From assembly GCF_036826855.1 (NCBI RefSeq), contig NZ_CP104578.1:1860001-1924000 (forward strand): a stretch of DNA of 64,000 nt, read 5' to 3'. The translations under genes were made by a program, and so were the position numbers. This stretch comes from Streptomyces sp. SJL17-4 (GTDB taxonomy: Bacteria; Actinomycetota; Actinomycetes; Streptomycetales; Streptomycetaceae). Shown one piece after another: positions 32,719-42,020 of this stretch; the first letter of the stretch is position 1; each line of letters starts with the position of its first letter. The notes beneath the pieces were generated by a model. The model saw only the letters and a program-made list of their open reading frames with translations. It was not told the origin of the DNA and did not search any database.

Positions 32719-32856
32719 ACTTCCCCCTCTTTCCCCCTCCAGGTCTGCGGTCACCCGGTAGGACGGGGCGAAGTCCTAGGAGGTTGCGCCTCTTTCGGGC
32801 AGGATTCGGCCGAAGAACACCTACAAAACCCGGACAGAAAAGGAAGAGTCGTATCC

Positions 32857-34977
32857 ATGCAGGTCTGGCCGGGACAGGCGTACCCCTTGGGCGCCACCTA
32901 TGACGGTGCGGGAACCAACTTCGCGGTCTTCTCGGAGGCCGCCCACAGGATCGAGCTGTGTCTGCTCCACGACGACGGCTCGGAGACGGCGGTGGAGCTG
33001 CGCGAGACCGACGCGTTCGTGCGGCACGCCTATCTGCCGGGCGTGATGCCCGGTCAGCGGTACGGGTTCCGGGTGCACGGCCCGTACGCCCCGGAGCGCG
33101 GGCTCCGCTGCAACGCGGCGAAGCTGCTGCTCGACCCCTACGCGCGCGCGGTGTCGGGGCAGGTCGAGTGGGGTGAGGCGGTGTACGGCTATCCCTTCGG
33201 GAAGCCGGACGCGCGCAACGACCTCGACTCGGGTCCGCACACGATGACCTCGGTCGTGGTCAACCCGTACTTCGACTGGGGCGACGACCGGCGGCCGCGC
33301 ACCGAGTACCACCACACGGTGATCTACGAGGCCCATGTGAAGGGCCTGACGATGCTCCACCCGGACCTTCCGGAGGAGCTGCGCGGGACGTACGCGGGGC
33401 TCGCGCACCCCTCGGTGATCGGGCACCTCAAGGAACTGGGTGTCACGGCGCTCGAACTGATGCCCGTCCACCAGTTCGTGAACGACCACCGGCTGGTCGA
33501 CGCGGGGCTCTCCAACTACTGGGGCTACAACACGATCGGCTTCTTCGCCCCGCACAACGCCTACGCGTCCTGGGGCGACCGGGGTCAGCAGGTCCTGGAG
33601 TTCAAGTCGGCGGTCCGGGCACTGCACCAGGCGGGCATCGAGGTCATCCTCGACGTCGTCTACAACCACACCGCCGAGGGCAACCACCTGGGCCCGACGC
33701 TCTCCTTCCGGGGCCTCGACAACCCCTCGTACTACCGGCTCTCGAACGACCCCCGGTACTACACGGACACCACCGGGACGGGGAACTCGCTGCTCATGCG
33801 GTCCCCGCACGTGCTCCAGCTCATCATGGACAGCCTGCGGTACTGGGTGACCGAGATGCACGTGGACGGATTCCGCTTCGACCTGGCGGCCACCCTGGCC
33901 CGCCAGTTCCACGAGGTGGACCGGCTGTCCTCGTTCTTCGACCTGGTGCAGCAGGACCCGGTGGTCAGCCAGGTGAAGCTGATCGCCGAGCCCTGGGACG
34001 TGGGCGAGGGCGGCTACCAGGTGGGGAACTTCCCGCCGCTGTGGACCGAGTGGAACGGCAAGTACCGGGACTGCGTGCGGGACCTGTGGCGGGGTGAGCC
34101 GCGCACCCTCGCCGAGTTCGCCTCCCGGCTGACCGGCTCCTCCGACCTCTACCAGGACGACGGGCGACGGCCGCTCGCCTCGGTCAACTTCGTGACCTGC
34201 CACGACGGCTTCACCCTGCGGGACCTCGTCTCGTACAACGACAAGCACAACGAGGCGAACGGGGAGGGCAACCGGGACGGCGAGAGCTACAACCGCTCCT
34301 GGAACTGCGGCGCGGAGGGCGACACCGAGGACGTCGGGATCGCCGAGCTGCGCGCCCGCCAGGCCCGTAACTTCCTCGCCACCCTGATGCTTTCGCAGGG
34401 GGTGCCGATGCTCAGCCACGGCGACGAGTTCGGGCGCACCCAGGGCGGCAACAACAACGCGTACTGCCAGGACAACGAGGTGTCCTGGGTGCGCTGGCCG
34501 AAGCCGGACAGCGAGGCGGAGACCACGCTGCTCCGCTTCACCCGGGCGATGGTGCGGCTGCGCCGGGACCATCCGGTCTTCCGGCGCCGCCGCTTCTTCC
34601 ACGGGCGGCCGGTGGAGGGCACCCACGACGAGCTCACCGACATCGCCTGGTTCACGCCCGAGGGCGAGGAGATGACGTCCCGCGACTGGCAGGCGGCGCA
34701 CGCCCAGGCGCTGACCGTCTTCCTCAACGGCAACGCCATCTCGGAGCCGGGCACCCAGGGCGAGCGGATCGCCGACGACTCCTTCCTGCTGATGTTCAAC
34801 GCCTCGTCGAAGGAGCTGGAGTTCGCGGTCCCCGACAGTCACGGGGCCCGCTGGCGCACGGTGGTGGACACCTCCGATCCGGAGGGCATGCCACCGCAGG
34901 AGGGCCCGGAGCTCGTGGGCGGCGAGCGGGTGACCCTCGCGCCGCTCAGCCTGACCGTTCTGCGCCGGCCGGCCTGA
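32857..34977 (+). CDS. glgX: Glycogen debranching enzyme (isoamylase type)
   Basis: 706 residues from ATG 32857 with aaaggaagag as ribosome site. N-terminal CBM48 (YPLGATYDGAGTNFAVFSEA), then a GH13 subfamily 11 barrel: DVVYNHTAEGN (region I), MHVDGFRFDLAATLAR (region II, nucleophile Asp), LIAEPWDVGEGGY (region III, acid Glu) and VNFVTCHDGFTLRDL (region IV). Hydrolyses alpha-1,6 branches of glycogen and releases maltodextrins that TreY/TreZ, encoded nearby, can turn into trehalose. Its 3' end overlaps the convergent MFS gene by 32 bp. Confidence 0.96.
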   Translation: MQVWPGQAYPLGATYDGAGTNFAVFSEAAHRIELCLLHDDGSETAVELRETDAFVRHAYLPGVMPGQRYGFRVHGPYAPERGLRCNAAKLLLDPYARAVSGQVEWGEAVYGYPFGKPDARNDLDSGPHTMTSVVVNPYFDWGDDRRPRTEYHHTVIYEAHVKGLTMLHPDLPEELRGTYAGLAHPSVIGHLKELGVTALELMPVHQFVNDHRLVDAGLSNYWGYNTIGFFAPHNAYASWGDRGQQVLEFKSAVRALHQAGIEVILDVVYNHTAEGNHLGPTLSFRGLDNPSYYRLSNDPRYYTDTTGTGNSLLMRSPHVLQLIMDSLRYWVTEMHVDGFRFDLAATLARQFHEVDRLSSFFDLVQQDPVVSQVKLIAEPWDVGEGGYQVGNFPPLWTEWNGKYRDCVRDLWRGEPRTLAEFASRLTGSSDLYQDDGRRPLASVNFVTCHDGFTLRDLVSYNDKHNEANGEGNRDGESYNRSWNCGAEGDTEDVGIAELRARQARNFLATLMLSQGVPMLSHGDEFGRTQGGNNNAYCQDNEVSWVRWPKPDSEAETTLLRFTRAMVRLRRDHPVFRRRRFFHGRPVEGTHDELTDIAWFTPEGEEMTSRDWQAAHAQALTVFLNGNAISEPGTQGERIADDSFLLMFNASSKELEFAVPDSHGARWRTVVDTSDPEGMPPQEGPELVGGERVTLAPLSLTVLRRPA

Positions 34978-36187
34978 GTTCCCGTACGGGACCGGGTACC
35001 GCCGCCCGTACCGTCCAGGACAGCAGAGCGCAGGCCACGGCCGCCCCCACCGCCACCGCGAAGGCGGCGGGGGCGCCGTGGCCCTCGGCGAGCCGGCCCG
35101 AGACGGCCAGGGCGAGGGCCTGACCGGCCACGACCCCGCTGGTGAGGAAGGCCATGGACTCGGCGAGCCGGGCGGCCGGCACGGTCCGCTCGGTGAGCCC
35201 GAAGACGGTGATCAGGTGCGGCGCGTAGGCGGCGCCGAGGACGACCACGACCGCGTACAGGGCGCCGAGGGAACCGACGAACAGCAGCGGTACGGAGAGG
35301 ACGACGAGCGCCGCGGTCGCCGCGCGCCAGCGCGTCATGAGTCCGATCCGGGCGGGCACGGCCGCCATGGAGAGACCGACGGCGGCGCTCATGACCCCCA
35401 TCGCCGCGTAGACGAGCCCGGCCTGGGCGGGCGCGCCGAGCTCCTCGGTGAGTGCGGTGATCCCGGCCTGCGAGGCGCCGAACATGGCGCCCTGGAGGAC
35501 CATCGTGCCGCGCAGGACGTACGCGGAGCGGGGCAGCCGCGTCCGTTCGGAGGCGCCCGTACGGGTGGTCGCCGACGGCTCCGGAAGGGTGGCCCGCGCG
35601 GACGGGTGGAGGGCGAAGGCCGTACCGAAGACCACGAGCAGGAGGGCCGCGAGGAGGAGCGCGGCCGCCGGGTGGGCGAGGGCGGCGGCCAGGCCGACGA
35701 ACGCCGGGCCGAGGACGAAGGACACCTCGTCGAGGGTGCCCTCGAAGGAGAGCACCGTACCGACGGTCCGGTCGTCGGCGCCGGAGCGGCGGGCGAGGGC
35801 CACCGAGCGGGTCCGGGCGAGCGGGCCGATCTGCGGGACGGTCGCCCCGGCGAGCCCGCCGAGGACCATCAGCCAGGCCGTGGGGGCGTGGGCGAGCGCG
35901 GCGAGGACCAGGGCGGTGACGGCGACGGCGTTGGCGAGGGAGGCCGCGAGGACGACCCCGCGCTGGCCGCTCCGGTCGGCGAGCCGTCCGATGACGGGCC
36001 CGGCGACGGTCTGCCCCGCCGCGAGCGCACCGCCCGCCAGGCCGGCCGTGGCGAGGGAGCCGCTCGTCTCGGCGACCAGCAGCAGGCTGCCGAGCTGGCA
36101 CATGGCGGTGGGCAGCCGGCCGAGGAAGGAGACGACCGGCAGGGCCGGGCCGAGCAGGGAGAGGGTGTCGCGATACATCCGGAGCAT
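34946..36187 (-). CDS. MFS transporter
   Basis: 413 residues from ATG 36187; the open frame goes on upstream across treY but is only its shadow. Twelve membrane segments; the first reads LSLLGPALPVVSFLGRLPTA, with the loop 2-3 motif GRLADRSGQRGVVLA. Looks like a drug or metabolite exporter, substrate unknown. Divergent from treY with 81 bp between the starts. Confidence 0.88.
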   Translation of the reverse strand: MLRMYRDTLSLLGPALPVVSFLGRLPTAMCQLGSLLLVAETSGSLATAGLAGGALAAGQTVAGPVIGRLADRSGQRGVVLAASLANAVAVTALVLAALAHAPTAWLMVLGGLAGATVPQIGPLARTRSVALARRSGADDRTVGTVLSFEGTLDEVSFVLGPAFVGLAAALAHPAAALLLAALLLVVFGTAFALHPSARATLPEPSATTRTGASERTRLPRSAYVLRGTMVLQGAMFGASQAGITALTEELGAPAQAGLVYAAMGVMSAAVGLSMAAVPARIGLMTRWRAATAALVVLSVPLLFVGSLGALYAVVVVLGAAYAPHLITVFGLTERTVPAARLAESMAFLTSGVVAGQALALAVSGRLAEGHGAPAAFAVAVGAAVACALLSWTVRAAVPGPVRELRPAGAERSG

Positions 36188-36268
36188 CGGGCGAACGTAA
36201 CGCGATGCACACGAACGGGTGCATGGGGCGATGACACAGAAGCCCTCTCGCGGGGTACGTACGTTCGC

Positions 36269-38614
36269 ATGACCTCCTCCCCGGCCCTTTCCGCGCTTCC
36301 CACCGCCACCTACCGGCTCCAGCTCCAGCCGGAGTTCCCGTTCGCCGCCGCCGAACGGGCCGTGCCGTACCTCGCGGGCCTCGGGGTCTCGCACCTCCAT
36401 CTCTCCCCGGTCCTGGAGGCGGTCCCCGGCTCGGCCCACGGGTACGACGTCACCGACCACCGGTCCGTACGGGCCGAACTCGGCGGCGAGGACGGGCTGC
36501 GGGCCCTCGCCGCGACCGCGCGGGCGCACGGGCTCGGTCTCGTCGTCGACCTGGTGCCCAACCACATGGCGGCCTCCCCCCGGCACAACCACGCGCTGCG
36601 CGCCGTCCTGCGCGACGGTCCGGACTCCCCGTACGCCCGCTGGTTCGACATCGACTGGCGGGCGGGGGACGGCCGACTGCTGCTTCCGGTGCTCCCCGCG
36701 CGGCTCCCCGAGGTGCGGGACCGACTGCGGGTCTCCGGCGGGGCGCTGCACCTGGACGGGCAGGAGTTCCCCCTGCGCCCCGGCACCGAGGGGCTGCCGC
36801 TCGACGAGCTGCTCGACGCCCAGTGGTACCGGCTCGGCTGGTGGCGTCTCGCCAGGACCGAGCTCGGCTACCGCCGGTTCTTCACCGTCTCGGAACTGAT
36901 CGGCGTGCGGGTGGAGGACCCGGAGGTGTTCGCGGCGAGCCACGGGAAGATCGTCGAGCTGGTACGGGACGGGGTGATCGAGGGGCTGCGCATCGACCAC
37001 CCGGACGGCCTCGCCGACCCGCAGGGCTACCTGGAGGACCTGGCGGCGGCGACCGGCGGGCGCTGCTGGACGGTGGTCGAGAAGATCCTCACGGGTCCCG
37101 AGGCGCTGCCGACCGCCTGGCCGGTCGCCGGCACCACGGGGTACGACGCCCTGCGGCACCTCGACGGGGTGTTCACGGACCCGGAGGGGGCCGCCGAACT
37201 GGCCGACGTGTACCGCGAGTTCGTCGGCAAGGCGGCGGACAGGGGCGGGCGCTGGGAAGCGACCGAGCGGCGGGCCGCGTACGAGGTGGTCGGCCACGAC
37301 CTGGCCGCCGAGACGGCCGCGCTCACCCGGATGGCGGAGCGGATCTGCGCCGCGGACCCCACGCTGCGGGACCACGCCCCCTGGGCGCTGCGCACCGCGA
37401 TCGGCGAACTCCTCGTCCGGGTCCCGGTGTACCGCCCCTACCGGACCGGCGGCGAGCAGGTGCTGACCCCGGAGGCCGCGCGGGGCGCGAAGGCCGCCTT
37501 CGCGGTGCCGGAGGAGGCCACGGCGGTCGACGTCGTACGGGACCTGGCGCTCGGCGCGCTCGGTGACGGACCCGAACACCGGGCGTTCCGGGCCCGGTTC
37601 GCGCAGACCTCGTCCGCCCTGCGGGCCAAGTCGGTGGAGGACAGGGCCTTCTACCGCTACACGCCGCTGCTCTCGGCGAACGAGGTGGGCGGCGACGCGG
37701 GCCGCCCGGCCGTGCCGGCGGAGGAGTTCCACGCGTACTGCCTGCGGATCGCCCGGGACTGGCCGGGCACCGGCACCGTGCTGTCCACGCACGACACCAA
37801 GCGCAGCTCCGACGTCCGGGCGGCGATCGCGGTGCTCTCGCAGTGCCCGGAGGTGTGGGCGGAGCTGCTCGGGGAGGTCGCGGGGGTGCCCGCGCCCGAC
37901 GCGCACGTGGCCTGGACGGCCTGGCAGACCGCCTTCGGCTTCGGGTCCCCGGACGCGGACCGGTTGACCCCCGCGATCCTCAAGTCGGTACGGGAGGCGG
38001 GTCTGCGGACCAGCTGGACCGAACCCGATGCCGAGTACGAGCGCGCGGTGGCCGAGTTCGCGGCGGCCGGCCCCGGCCGCATCCCGCTGCGGGGGGCGTC
38101 GGAGGCGGCCTTCGCCCTGGAGCCGCACATCCGGGCGCACGCGCTCGGGGTGCTCCTCGCGCAGCTGACGATGCCGGGAGTGCCGGAACTGTACCAGAAC
38201 ACGGAGCGGGAGTACCGGGCCCTCGTCGACCCGGACAACCGGGCCCCGTTCGCGGTCGGGGCGGACGACGACCGTACGGCTCTGGTGCGCGCGGCCCTCC
38301 GGCTGCGCCGCGAGCGCCCGGAGGCCTTCGGCGCCGGGGGCACGTACGAGCCGCTGAGGGCCGAGGGTCCGGCCGCCGCCCACTGCCTGGCCTTCGCCCG
38401 CTCGGGCGAGGTGGTGACGGCGGTGACCCGGCTGCCGCTACGGCTCGCGCGGTCGGGTGGCTGGCAGGACACGGAGCTGGTCCTGCCGGACGGCAGGTGG
38501 GAGGATCTCCTGGACGGGGTAAGGGAGTTCACGGGAGGGCCGGCCTCCGAGACGAAGGCGGCGGAGCTCTTCGCGGAGCGGCCGGTGGCCCTGCTCGCCC
38601 GGATCCACGGGTGA
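36269..38614 (+). CDS. treY: Malto-oligosyltrehalose synthase
   Basis: 781 residues from ATG 36269. Turns the reducing-end alpha-1,4 link of maltodextrin into the alpha,alpha-1,1 link of trehalose. GH13 subfamily 26: ATYRLQLQPEFPFAAAERAV, SHGYDVTDHRSVRAELGGED-type region (GYDVTDH), LVVDLVPNHMAAS, GLRIDHPDGLADPQGYLEDL (nucleophile Asp), WTVVEKIL (acid Glu) and STHDTKRSSDVRA. There is no ribosome site before the ATG (the preceding bases are cgtacgttcgc), so a leaderless transcript is likely. treZ is 9.4 kb away at 48049. Confidence 0.95.
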   Translation: MTSSPALSALPTATYRLQLQPEFPFAAAERAVPYLAGLGVSHLHLSPVLEAVPGSAHGYDVTDHRSVRAELGGEDGLRALAATARAHGLGLVVDLVPNHMAASPRHNHALRAVLRDGPDSPYARWFDIDWRAGDGRLLLPVLPARLPEVRDRLRVSGGALHLDGQEFPLRPGTEGLPLDELLDAQWYRLGWWRLARTELGYRRFFTVSELIGVRVEDPEVFAASHGKIVELVRDGVIEGLRIDHPDGLADPQGYLEDLAAATGGRCWTVVEKILTGPEALPTAWPVAGTTGYDALRHLDGVFTDPEGAAELADVYREFVGKAADRGGRWEATERRAAYEVVGHDLAAETAALTRMAERICAADPTLRDHAPWALRTAIGELLVRVPVYRPYRTGGEQVLTPEAARGAKAAFAVPEEATAVDVVRDLALGALGDGPEHRAFRARFAQTSSALRAKSVEDRAFYRYTPLLSANEVGGDAGRPAVPAEEFHAYCLRIARDWPGTGTVLSTHDTKRSSDVRAAIAVLSQCPEVWAELLGEVAGVPAPDAHVAWTAWQTAFGFGSPDADRLTPAILKSVREAGLRTSWTEPDAEYERAVAEFAAAGPGRIPLRGASEAAFALEPHIRAHALGVLLAQLTMPGVPELYQNTEREYRALVDPDNRAPFAVGADDDRTALVRAALRLRRERPEAFGAGGTYEPLRAEGPAAAHCLAFARSGEVVTAVTRLPLRLARSGGWQDTELVLPDGRWEDLLDGVREFTGGPASETKAAELFAERPVALLARIHG

Positions 38615-38672
38615 ACCACGCGCTGCCGGACCGTGCCGCCGGACGGGCGGTCGAACGGGGAGAGGTAAGGCT

Positions 38673-38903
38673 ATGGGCTCACTGTGGGTGCTGTTCGGGG
38701 TCCTCTGGGGTCTCGTCGGGCTGCTGGTCCTGGTCCACGCGCGGCGCAGTCGCAGGTACAGCAGGACCGAGGGGGCCGAAGGACTGCTCATCGAGCAGCG
38801 GGCCAGGGAGCAGGCCGCCGAGGACCGGGTGACCTATCACCCCCTGGCCGTGCACGACGCCCCGATCAACTACAAGGACATCCACAACCGTCATCGCCCC
38901 TGA
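38673..38903 (+). CDS. Small single-pass membrane protein
   Basis: 76 residues from ATG 38673 with ggggagagg ahead. One N-terminal membrane helix (LWVLFGVLWGLVGLLVLVHA, residues 4-23) followed by a basic stretch and a hydrophilic tail ending APINYKDIHNRHRP. 58 bp after treY on the same strand, so possibly co-transcribed. No known domain; similar small proteins occur in Streptomyces. Confidence 0.7.
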   Translation: MGSLWVLFGVLWGLVGLLVLVHARRSRRYSRTEGAEGLLIEQRAREQAAEDRVTYHPLAVHDAPINYKDIHNRHRP

Positions 38904-38925
38904 GGCCCCGCGCTCCGCGGGGCCT
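38903..38925. terminator. Bidirectional hairpin terminator
   Basis: Perfect 10-bp stem aggccccgcg/cgcggggcct with a three-base loop, ending tt on one side, between two convergent genes. It begins at the last base of the stop codon of the small membrane protein. Confidence 0.8.
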
Positions 38926-38933
38926 TCGGGCGG

Positions 38934-39434
38934 TCAGAAGCGGGAGACGCGGCTGACCTCGCACTTGATGTACTCGGAGCCGTCGCCGGTGCCGATGTAC
39001 GGGGTGGTGATCTCGGCGCTCTGGGAGGCGCCCGCCGTGACCGCGATACCGGCCTTGATGGCGGTCCTCGGGATGACGTCGCCGCCCGCGGCACCCGTGA
39101 ACTTCGCGGTGATGTTGTAGTCGTAGTCCATCGTGCTGTCGTTCTTCACGGTGACACGGGCGACGAGGTTCTTGGTGGCCGGGTCGTACTTGCACTCGTC
39201 GATGGTCACGTCGCGGGCCGCCTTGTCGGCGCTGCTGGAGCCGCCGGGCAGGGAGCCGCCGGACGTACCGCCGGAGGTGCTGTCGTTGTCGTTGTGGTTG
39301 CTGCCGCTGGAGCTGCCGGAGCTGCCGCTGCTGCTGTGGTTGTCGCAGCCGCCTCCGCCGGAACCGCGGGCTCCGGTCAGGGCGACGACCGCGATGGCGG
39401 CGACAGCGATTCCGCGGACATGACGCATCTTCAT
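38934..39434 (-). CDS. Secreted Ser/Gly/Asn-rich protein with FxLYD-like domain
   Basis: 166 residues from ATG 39434. Signal peptide (GIAVAAIAVVALTGARG) followed by GGGGC; Cys30 might be lipidated but the lipobox is poor. Residues 31-70 are low complexity (Ser, Gly, Asn, Asp). The C-terminal 90 residues form a beta domain (DVTIDECKYDPATKNLVARV, TVKNDSTMDYDYNITAKF) like the FxLYD domains of exported proteins. Surface role inferred; exact function unknown. Confidence 0.75.
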   Translation of the reverse strand: MKMRHVRGIAVAAIAVVALTGARGSGGGGCDNHSSSGSSGSSSGSNHNDNDSTSGGTSGGSLPGGSSSADKAARDVTIDECKYDPATKNLVARVTVKNDSTMDYDYNITAKFTGAAGGDVIPRTAIKAGIAVTAGASQSAEITTPYIGTGDGSEYIKCEVSRVSRF

Positions 39435-39529
39435 GTTTCAATCCCCGTTGAAAGTGGTACTAAAGAGGGCTCCTTGACGAGCGCACGTCACCCTAGCAGC
39501 GGTCGGGGACAACTCGCTGACACCCCCGG

Positions 39530-40678
39530 TCAGCCCCCCGGCCGGACGATCAGACTGCGCGGCGCCCGGGTGATCAGTCCCGTCGCGGTGGGCCGGAAAC
39601 CGTCGGCGAGCCGGAGCCGGGGCATGGCCGCGAACAGGGCGCGCAGGGCGTACTCGGCTTCGAGTCCGGCGAGGACGACGGCCGGGCAGAAGCCGGAGCC
39701 GTACGTGAGCTGCCCCGGGTCGTCGCGCAGCGGGTCGAACCGGTCGGGCTCCCGGAAGCGCTCCGGGTCGCGGCCGGCCGAGCCGACGAGCAGGGCGACG
39801 GACGCGCCCGCCGGAATCACGCCACCGCTGACCCGGACCTCGGCGCCGGTACGGCGCACGGCGATCTGCACCGGCGGGTCCCGGCGCAACGACTCCGCCC
39901 AGGCCCGGCCCACCAGCCCGGCGGGGGCGTCGCGGAGGGCGGCGACCTGGTCGGGATCGGCCAGGACGTTGCCGAGGAAGGAGGCAAGGGCCTTCTCCCG
40001 TACGGCGATCTGCGCGCCGCACTCCCCCGCGAGGGCTCCGGCGGCCCGGCCGCGGACGAGCCGCATCATGTCGCGGTAGGGGACGCCGACGGCGGCGGCG
40101 ACGGTTCCGGCGGGCAGCCAGTGGCAGAAGTCGGCGACCAGGTCGGCCTGTGGCCGCTCGGCGATCCGGCGGGCCAGGACGTACGCCGTCCGCTCGGCGA
40201 CCGAGCGCAGGGCCGCCATGTCGACGTCGACATGGGCCCGCGCGCACGGCGGGTCGCCGGGCCGGTGCCCGTGCGTGAACCGGCTGTCGGTGAGGGCGGT
40301 GGCCACGTCCGCGTACCGGCTGAGCACCCAGGCCCGCAGCAGCGGGTCGTACGTGAGCGGGAACTCCTCGCGCAGGGCCCGGTGGATCCCGTGCGGGTCG
40401 CGCGAGGCACCGGGGTCGAGGGGGCTCGGCGCGACGACCCGGGACCCGGGCGCGCCCCCGCCCCCGGGCTCGGTCCGCACCCGCGCGGCCAGCGGCGCGA
40501 GACCACCCCGCACCACGGCGTCCGCGCCCTCACGCGCCCGGTCCTCACCCGCCCGGCCGCCGGACGGGGCCGTCGCCGGCGCCATGGACGGCAGCCGGGT
40601 CCAGGGGTCCCCGGGCGGCACCTCCGGCCGGTCGTTCCCTATGCCTCGGCCCGGCTCGCGGTTCTGCTCGTGGCTCAT
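39530..40678 (-). CDS. Atypical short cytochrome P450 family protein
   Basis: 382 residues from ATG 40678. An unusual Pro/Gly/Arg-rich N terminus of about 80 residues precedes a P450 fold: PHGIHRALREEFPLTYDPLL, then SRFTHGHRPGDPP. K-helix ExxR is E262-S-L-R265; the heme loop is YGSGFCPAVVLAGLE with Cys331 as ligand. Between ALASFLGNVLADPDQ (about 240) and the ExxR there are only some 20 residues, so the I-helix with its [AG]-G-x-[DE]-T oxygen-activating motif is missing, as are the usual HxC and final Gly details of the heme loop. Monooxygenase activity is doubtful. Confidence 0.75.
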   Translation of the reverse strand: MSHEQNREPGRGIGNDRPEVPPGDPWTRLPSMAPATAPSGGRAGEDRAREGADAVVRGGLAPLAARVRTEPGGGGAPGSRVVAPSPLDPGASRDPHGIHRALREEFPLTYDPLLRAWVLSRYADVATALTDSRFTHGHRPGDPPCARAHVDVDMAALRSVAERTAYVLARRIAERPQADLVADFCHWLPAGTVAAAVGVPYRDMMRLVRGRAAGALAGECGAQIAVREKALASFLGNVLADPDQVAALRDAPAGLVGRAWAESLRRDPPVQIAVRRTGAEVRVSGGVIPAGASVALLVGSAGRDPERFREPDRFDPLRDDPGQLTYGSGFCPAVVLAGLEAEYALRALFAAMPRLRLADGFRPTATGLITRAPRSLIVRPGG

Positions 40679-41321
40679 CGCGTCCCCTGTCGATCGGCGG
40701 TGGGTACCGCGGCCGGAGATCGTGGCGCGCGTCCCCCCAGCCCATCACCGCCCGCGCCCCACCGCCTGCCGCATACCGCCGAACGGGTGAAAACTGCCGA
40801 GACGCTCAGGCGGTCTCTAGCCACAAGCAACTGCTGCCGGGATTTCCGTGACTGCGGGTGTCTGTACGTCTACTCGTTGATGATCGATGAACTTGAGGTG
40901 GAAGCCGGTCCGTTGGCGCGGTGGCAGATGACCGACGAGGCCAACGTGCGAACGAGGACGGCACGCCACGCGAGGCGCACGGATGGCAGCACACCTTCGA
41001 CACCGGCAACGAGCGGGTCGCCCGCGCCGGGCTCACCTCGTTCGAGGCAAACGCGCACATGATGCGGCACTCGTTCGCGCTGCGCTGGTACTCGGTCGGC
41101 CGACTGCTCTACGAGCGGCAGCTCGCGCACCTGAACGCCGAGGAGGTACGCGAGCGCGCAGGGACGTCCGCTTCCCGGCCTCCGGGACGACGACGGCACG
41201 CTCCGGGTCAGCCTCTCGCATATCGCGAAGGTGCTCGACACCGCCCGCGGCGCGCTGAACGCCCCCAGCAAGTGGGCCGACCGCATCAGATGCCTGTGCA
41301 ACGAGGCCGGCCGTGCCCTTC
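40679..41321. other. 640-bp gene-poor stretch containing the integrase remnant
   Basis: Apart from the integrase fragment no intact gene is visible. No tRNA gene or attachment-site repeat was recognised next to it. It marks the left edge of the TetR/flavoprotein/efflux segment. Confidence 0.5.
40930..41160 (+). pseudogene. Tyrosine-recombinase (integrase) remnant
   Basis: The plus frame through NEDGTPREAHGWQHTFDTGN, ERVARAGLTSFEANAHMMRH and SFALRWYSVGRLLYERQLAH matches the region of Streptomyces integrases around the H-x-x-R-H catalytic box (HMMRHSF). Upstream half and the downstream LGH...Y catalytic tyrosine are missing, and the frame upstream does not match. About 160 bp further on another unassigned stretch (SLSHIAKVLDTARGALNAPS) looks coding-like but has no start. 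This is the remnant of an integrated element. Confidence 0.65.
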
Positions 41322-41945
41322 TCAGCGGTGGCGCGGGCGAGGCAACAATGCGAACGCGCTCTCCGCAATCGAGGTCAGGCGGGCGGGACTGTGGCCGGAC
41401 GCGCCTACGACATCGATCCCGCGGACGATGGTCAGCAGAAGGTACCCAAGGTCGTCGGGATCCGCGTCGGGGTCGATGTCGCCGTTGCGCTGCGCCGCTC
41501 GCACACACTCGGCCACCGCCGTCGCGACCACGGAGAAGCAGTCGTTGGCCAGGCGTTCCACCTCAGGGTCGGAGGCGCCGAGCTCCAGGGCCATCTTGGC
41601 GGCGAAGCAGGCCGCCGCCGCCCGGTCGGGGGCGGGGGGTACGTCGTCGGCGAGCGGCACCCCGTCGACGGCGTAGAGCAAGAACCCGCGCAGTCGTTCC
41701 AGGGCGCCCTCGTCCGGTCCGGCGAGCGCCTCCGGCGCAAACTGCCCCAGCCGGGCGGAGTACCCGGCCATCGCCTGCAGCAGCACGCCGTGCTTGCCGT
41801 CGAACGCGGCATAGAGGCTGCCGCGGCCCAGGCCGGTGGCGGCGCTGATGTCGTCGACGCTCGTGCCGCTGTAGCCCGTCGTGCGGAACTGTCGCTCGGC
41901 GGCATGGAGGACGTGGTCGCGATCGAAGCTTCGTGGTCTCGCCAT
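41322..41945 (-). CDS. TetR-family transcriptional regulator
   Basis: 207 residues from ATG 41945. N-terminal helix-turn-helix FRTTGYSGTSVDDISAATGL then GRGSLYAAFDGKHGVLLQAM (residues about 15-60). The C-terminal ligand domain ends RGIDVVGASGHSPARL. Its promoter (TTGTCA, 18 bases, TACCTT) places the transcript start at the ATG, so it is probably leaderless. It is divergent from the flavoprotein and efflux genes and most likely represses them and itself; ligand unknown. Confidence 0.9.
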   Translation of the reverse strand: MARPRSFDRDHVLHAAERQFRTTGYSGTSVDDISAATGLGRGSLYAAFDGKHGVLLQAMAGYSARLGQFAPEALAGPDEGALERLRGFLLYAVDGVPLADDVPPAPDRAAAACFAAKMALELGASDPEVERLANDCFSVVATAVAECVRAAQRNGDIDPDADPDDLGYLLLTIVRGIDVVGASGHSPARLTSIAESAFALLPRPRHR

Positions 41946-41951
41946 ACACAG

Positions 41952-42020
41952 AAGGTAAAGCCGACCTGCCGTTCTTGACAACCCGGTACAGAACTACCTA
42001 GGTTTCTGACTGTTCAGTAC
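41952..42020. promoter_or_regulatory. Overlapping divergent promoters and candidate TetR operator
   Basis: Plus strand: TTGACA (41975-41980), 18 bases, TAGGTT (41999-42004). Minus strand: TTGTCA (41981-41976), 18 bases, TACCTT (41957-41952), six bases before the tetR ATG. The two -35 hexamers share the same bases. An inverted repeat gtacagaac (41986-41994) / gttcagtac (42012-42020), 8 of 9 paired, brackets the plus -10. The rest of the gap to 42290 shows nothing clear. Confidence 0.55.

Noticed and set aside
34946..38383. A 1145-codon minus-strand frame seeming to fuse the MFS protein to a long N terminus
   Set aside because: The part beyond 36187 is antisense to treY and lacks any domain; ATG 36187 gives the usual MFS length.
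40700..41320. tRNA or attachment site beside the integrase remnant
   Set aside because: No cloverleaf with CCA-proximal sequence and no repeated core could be found on either strand.
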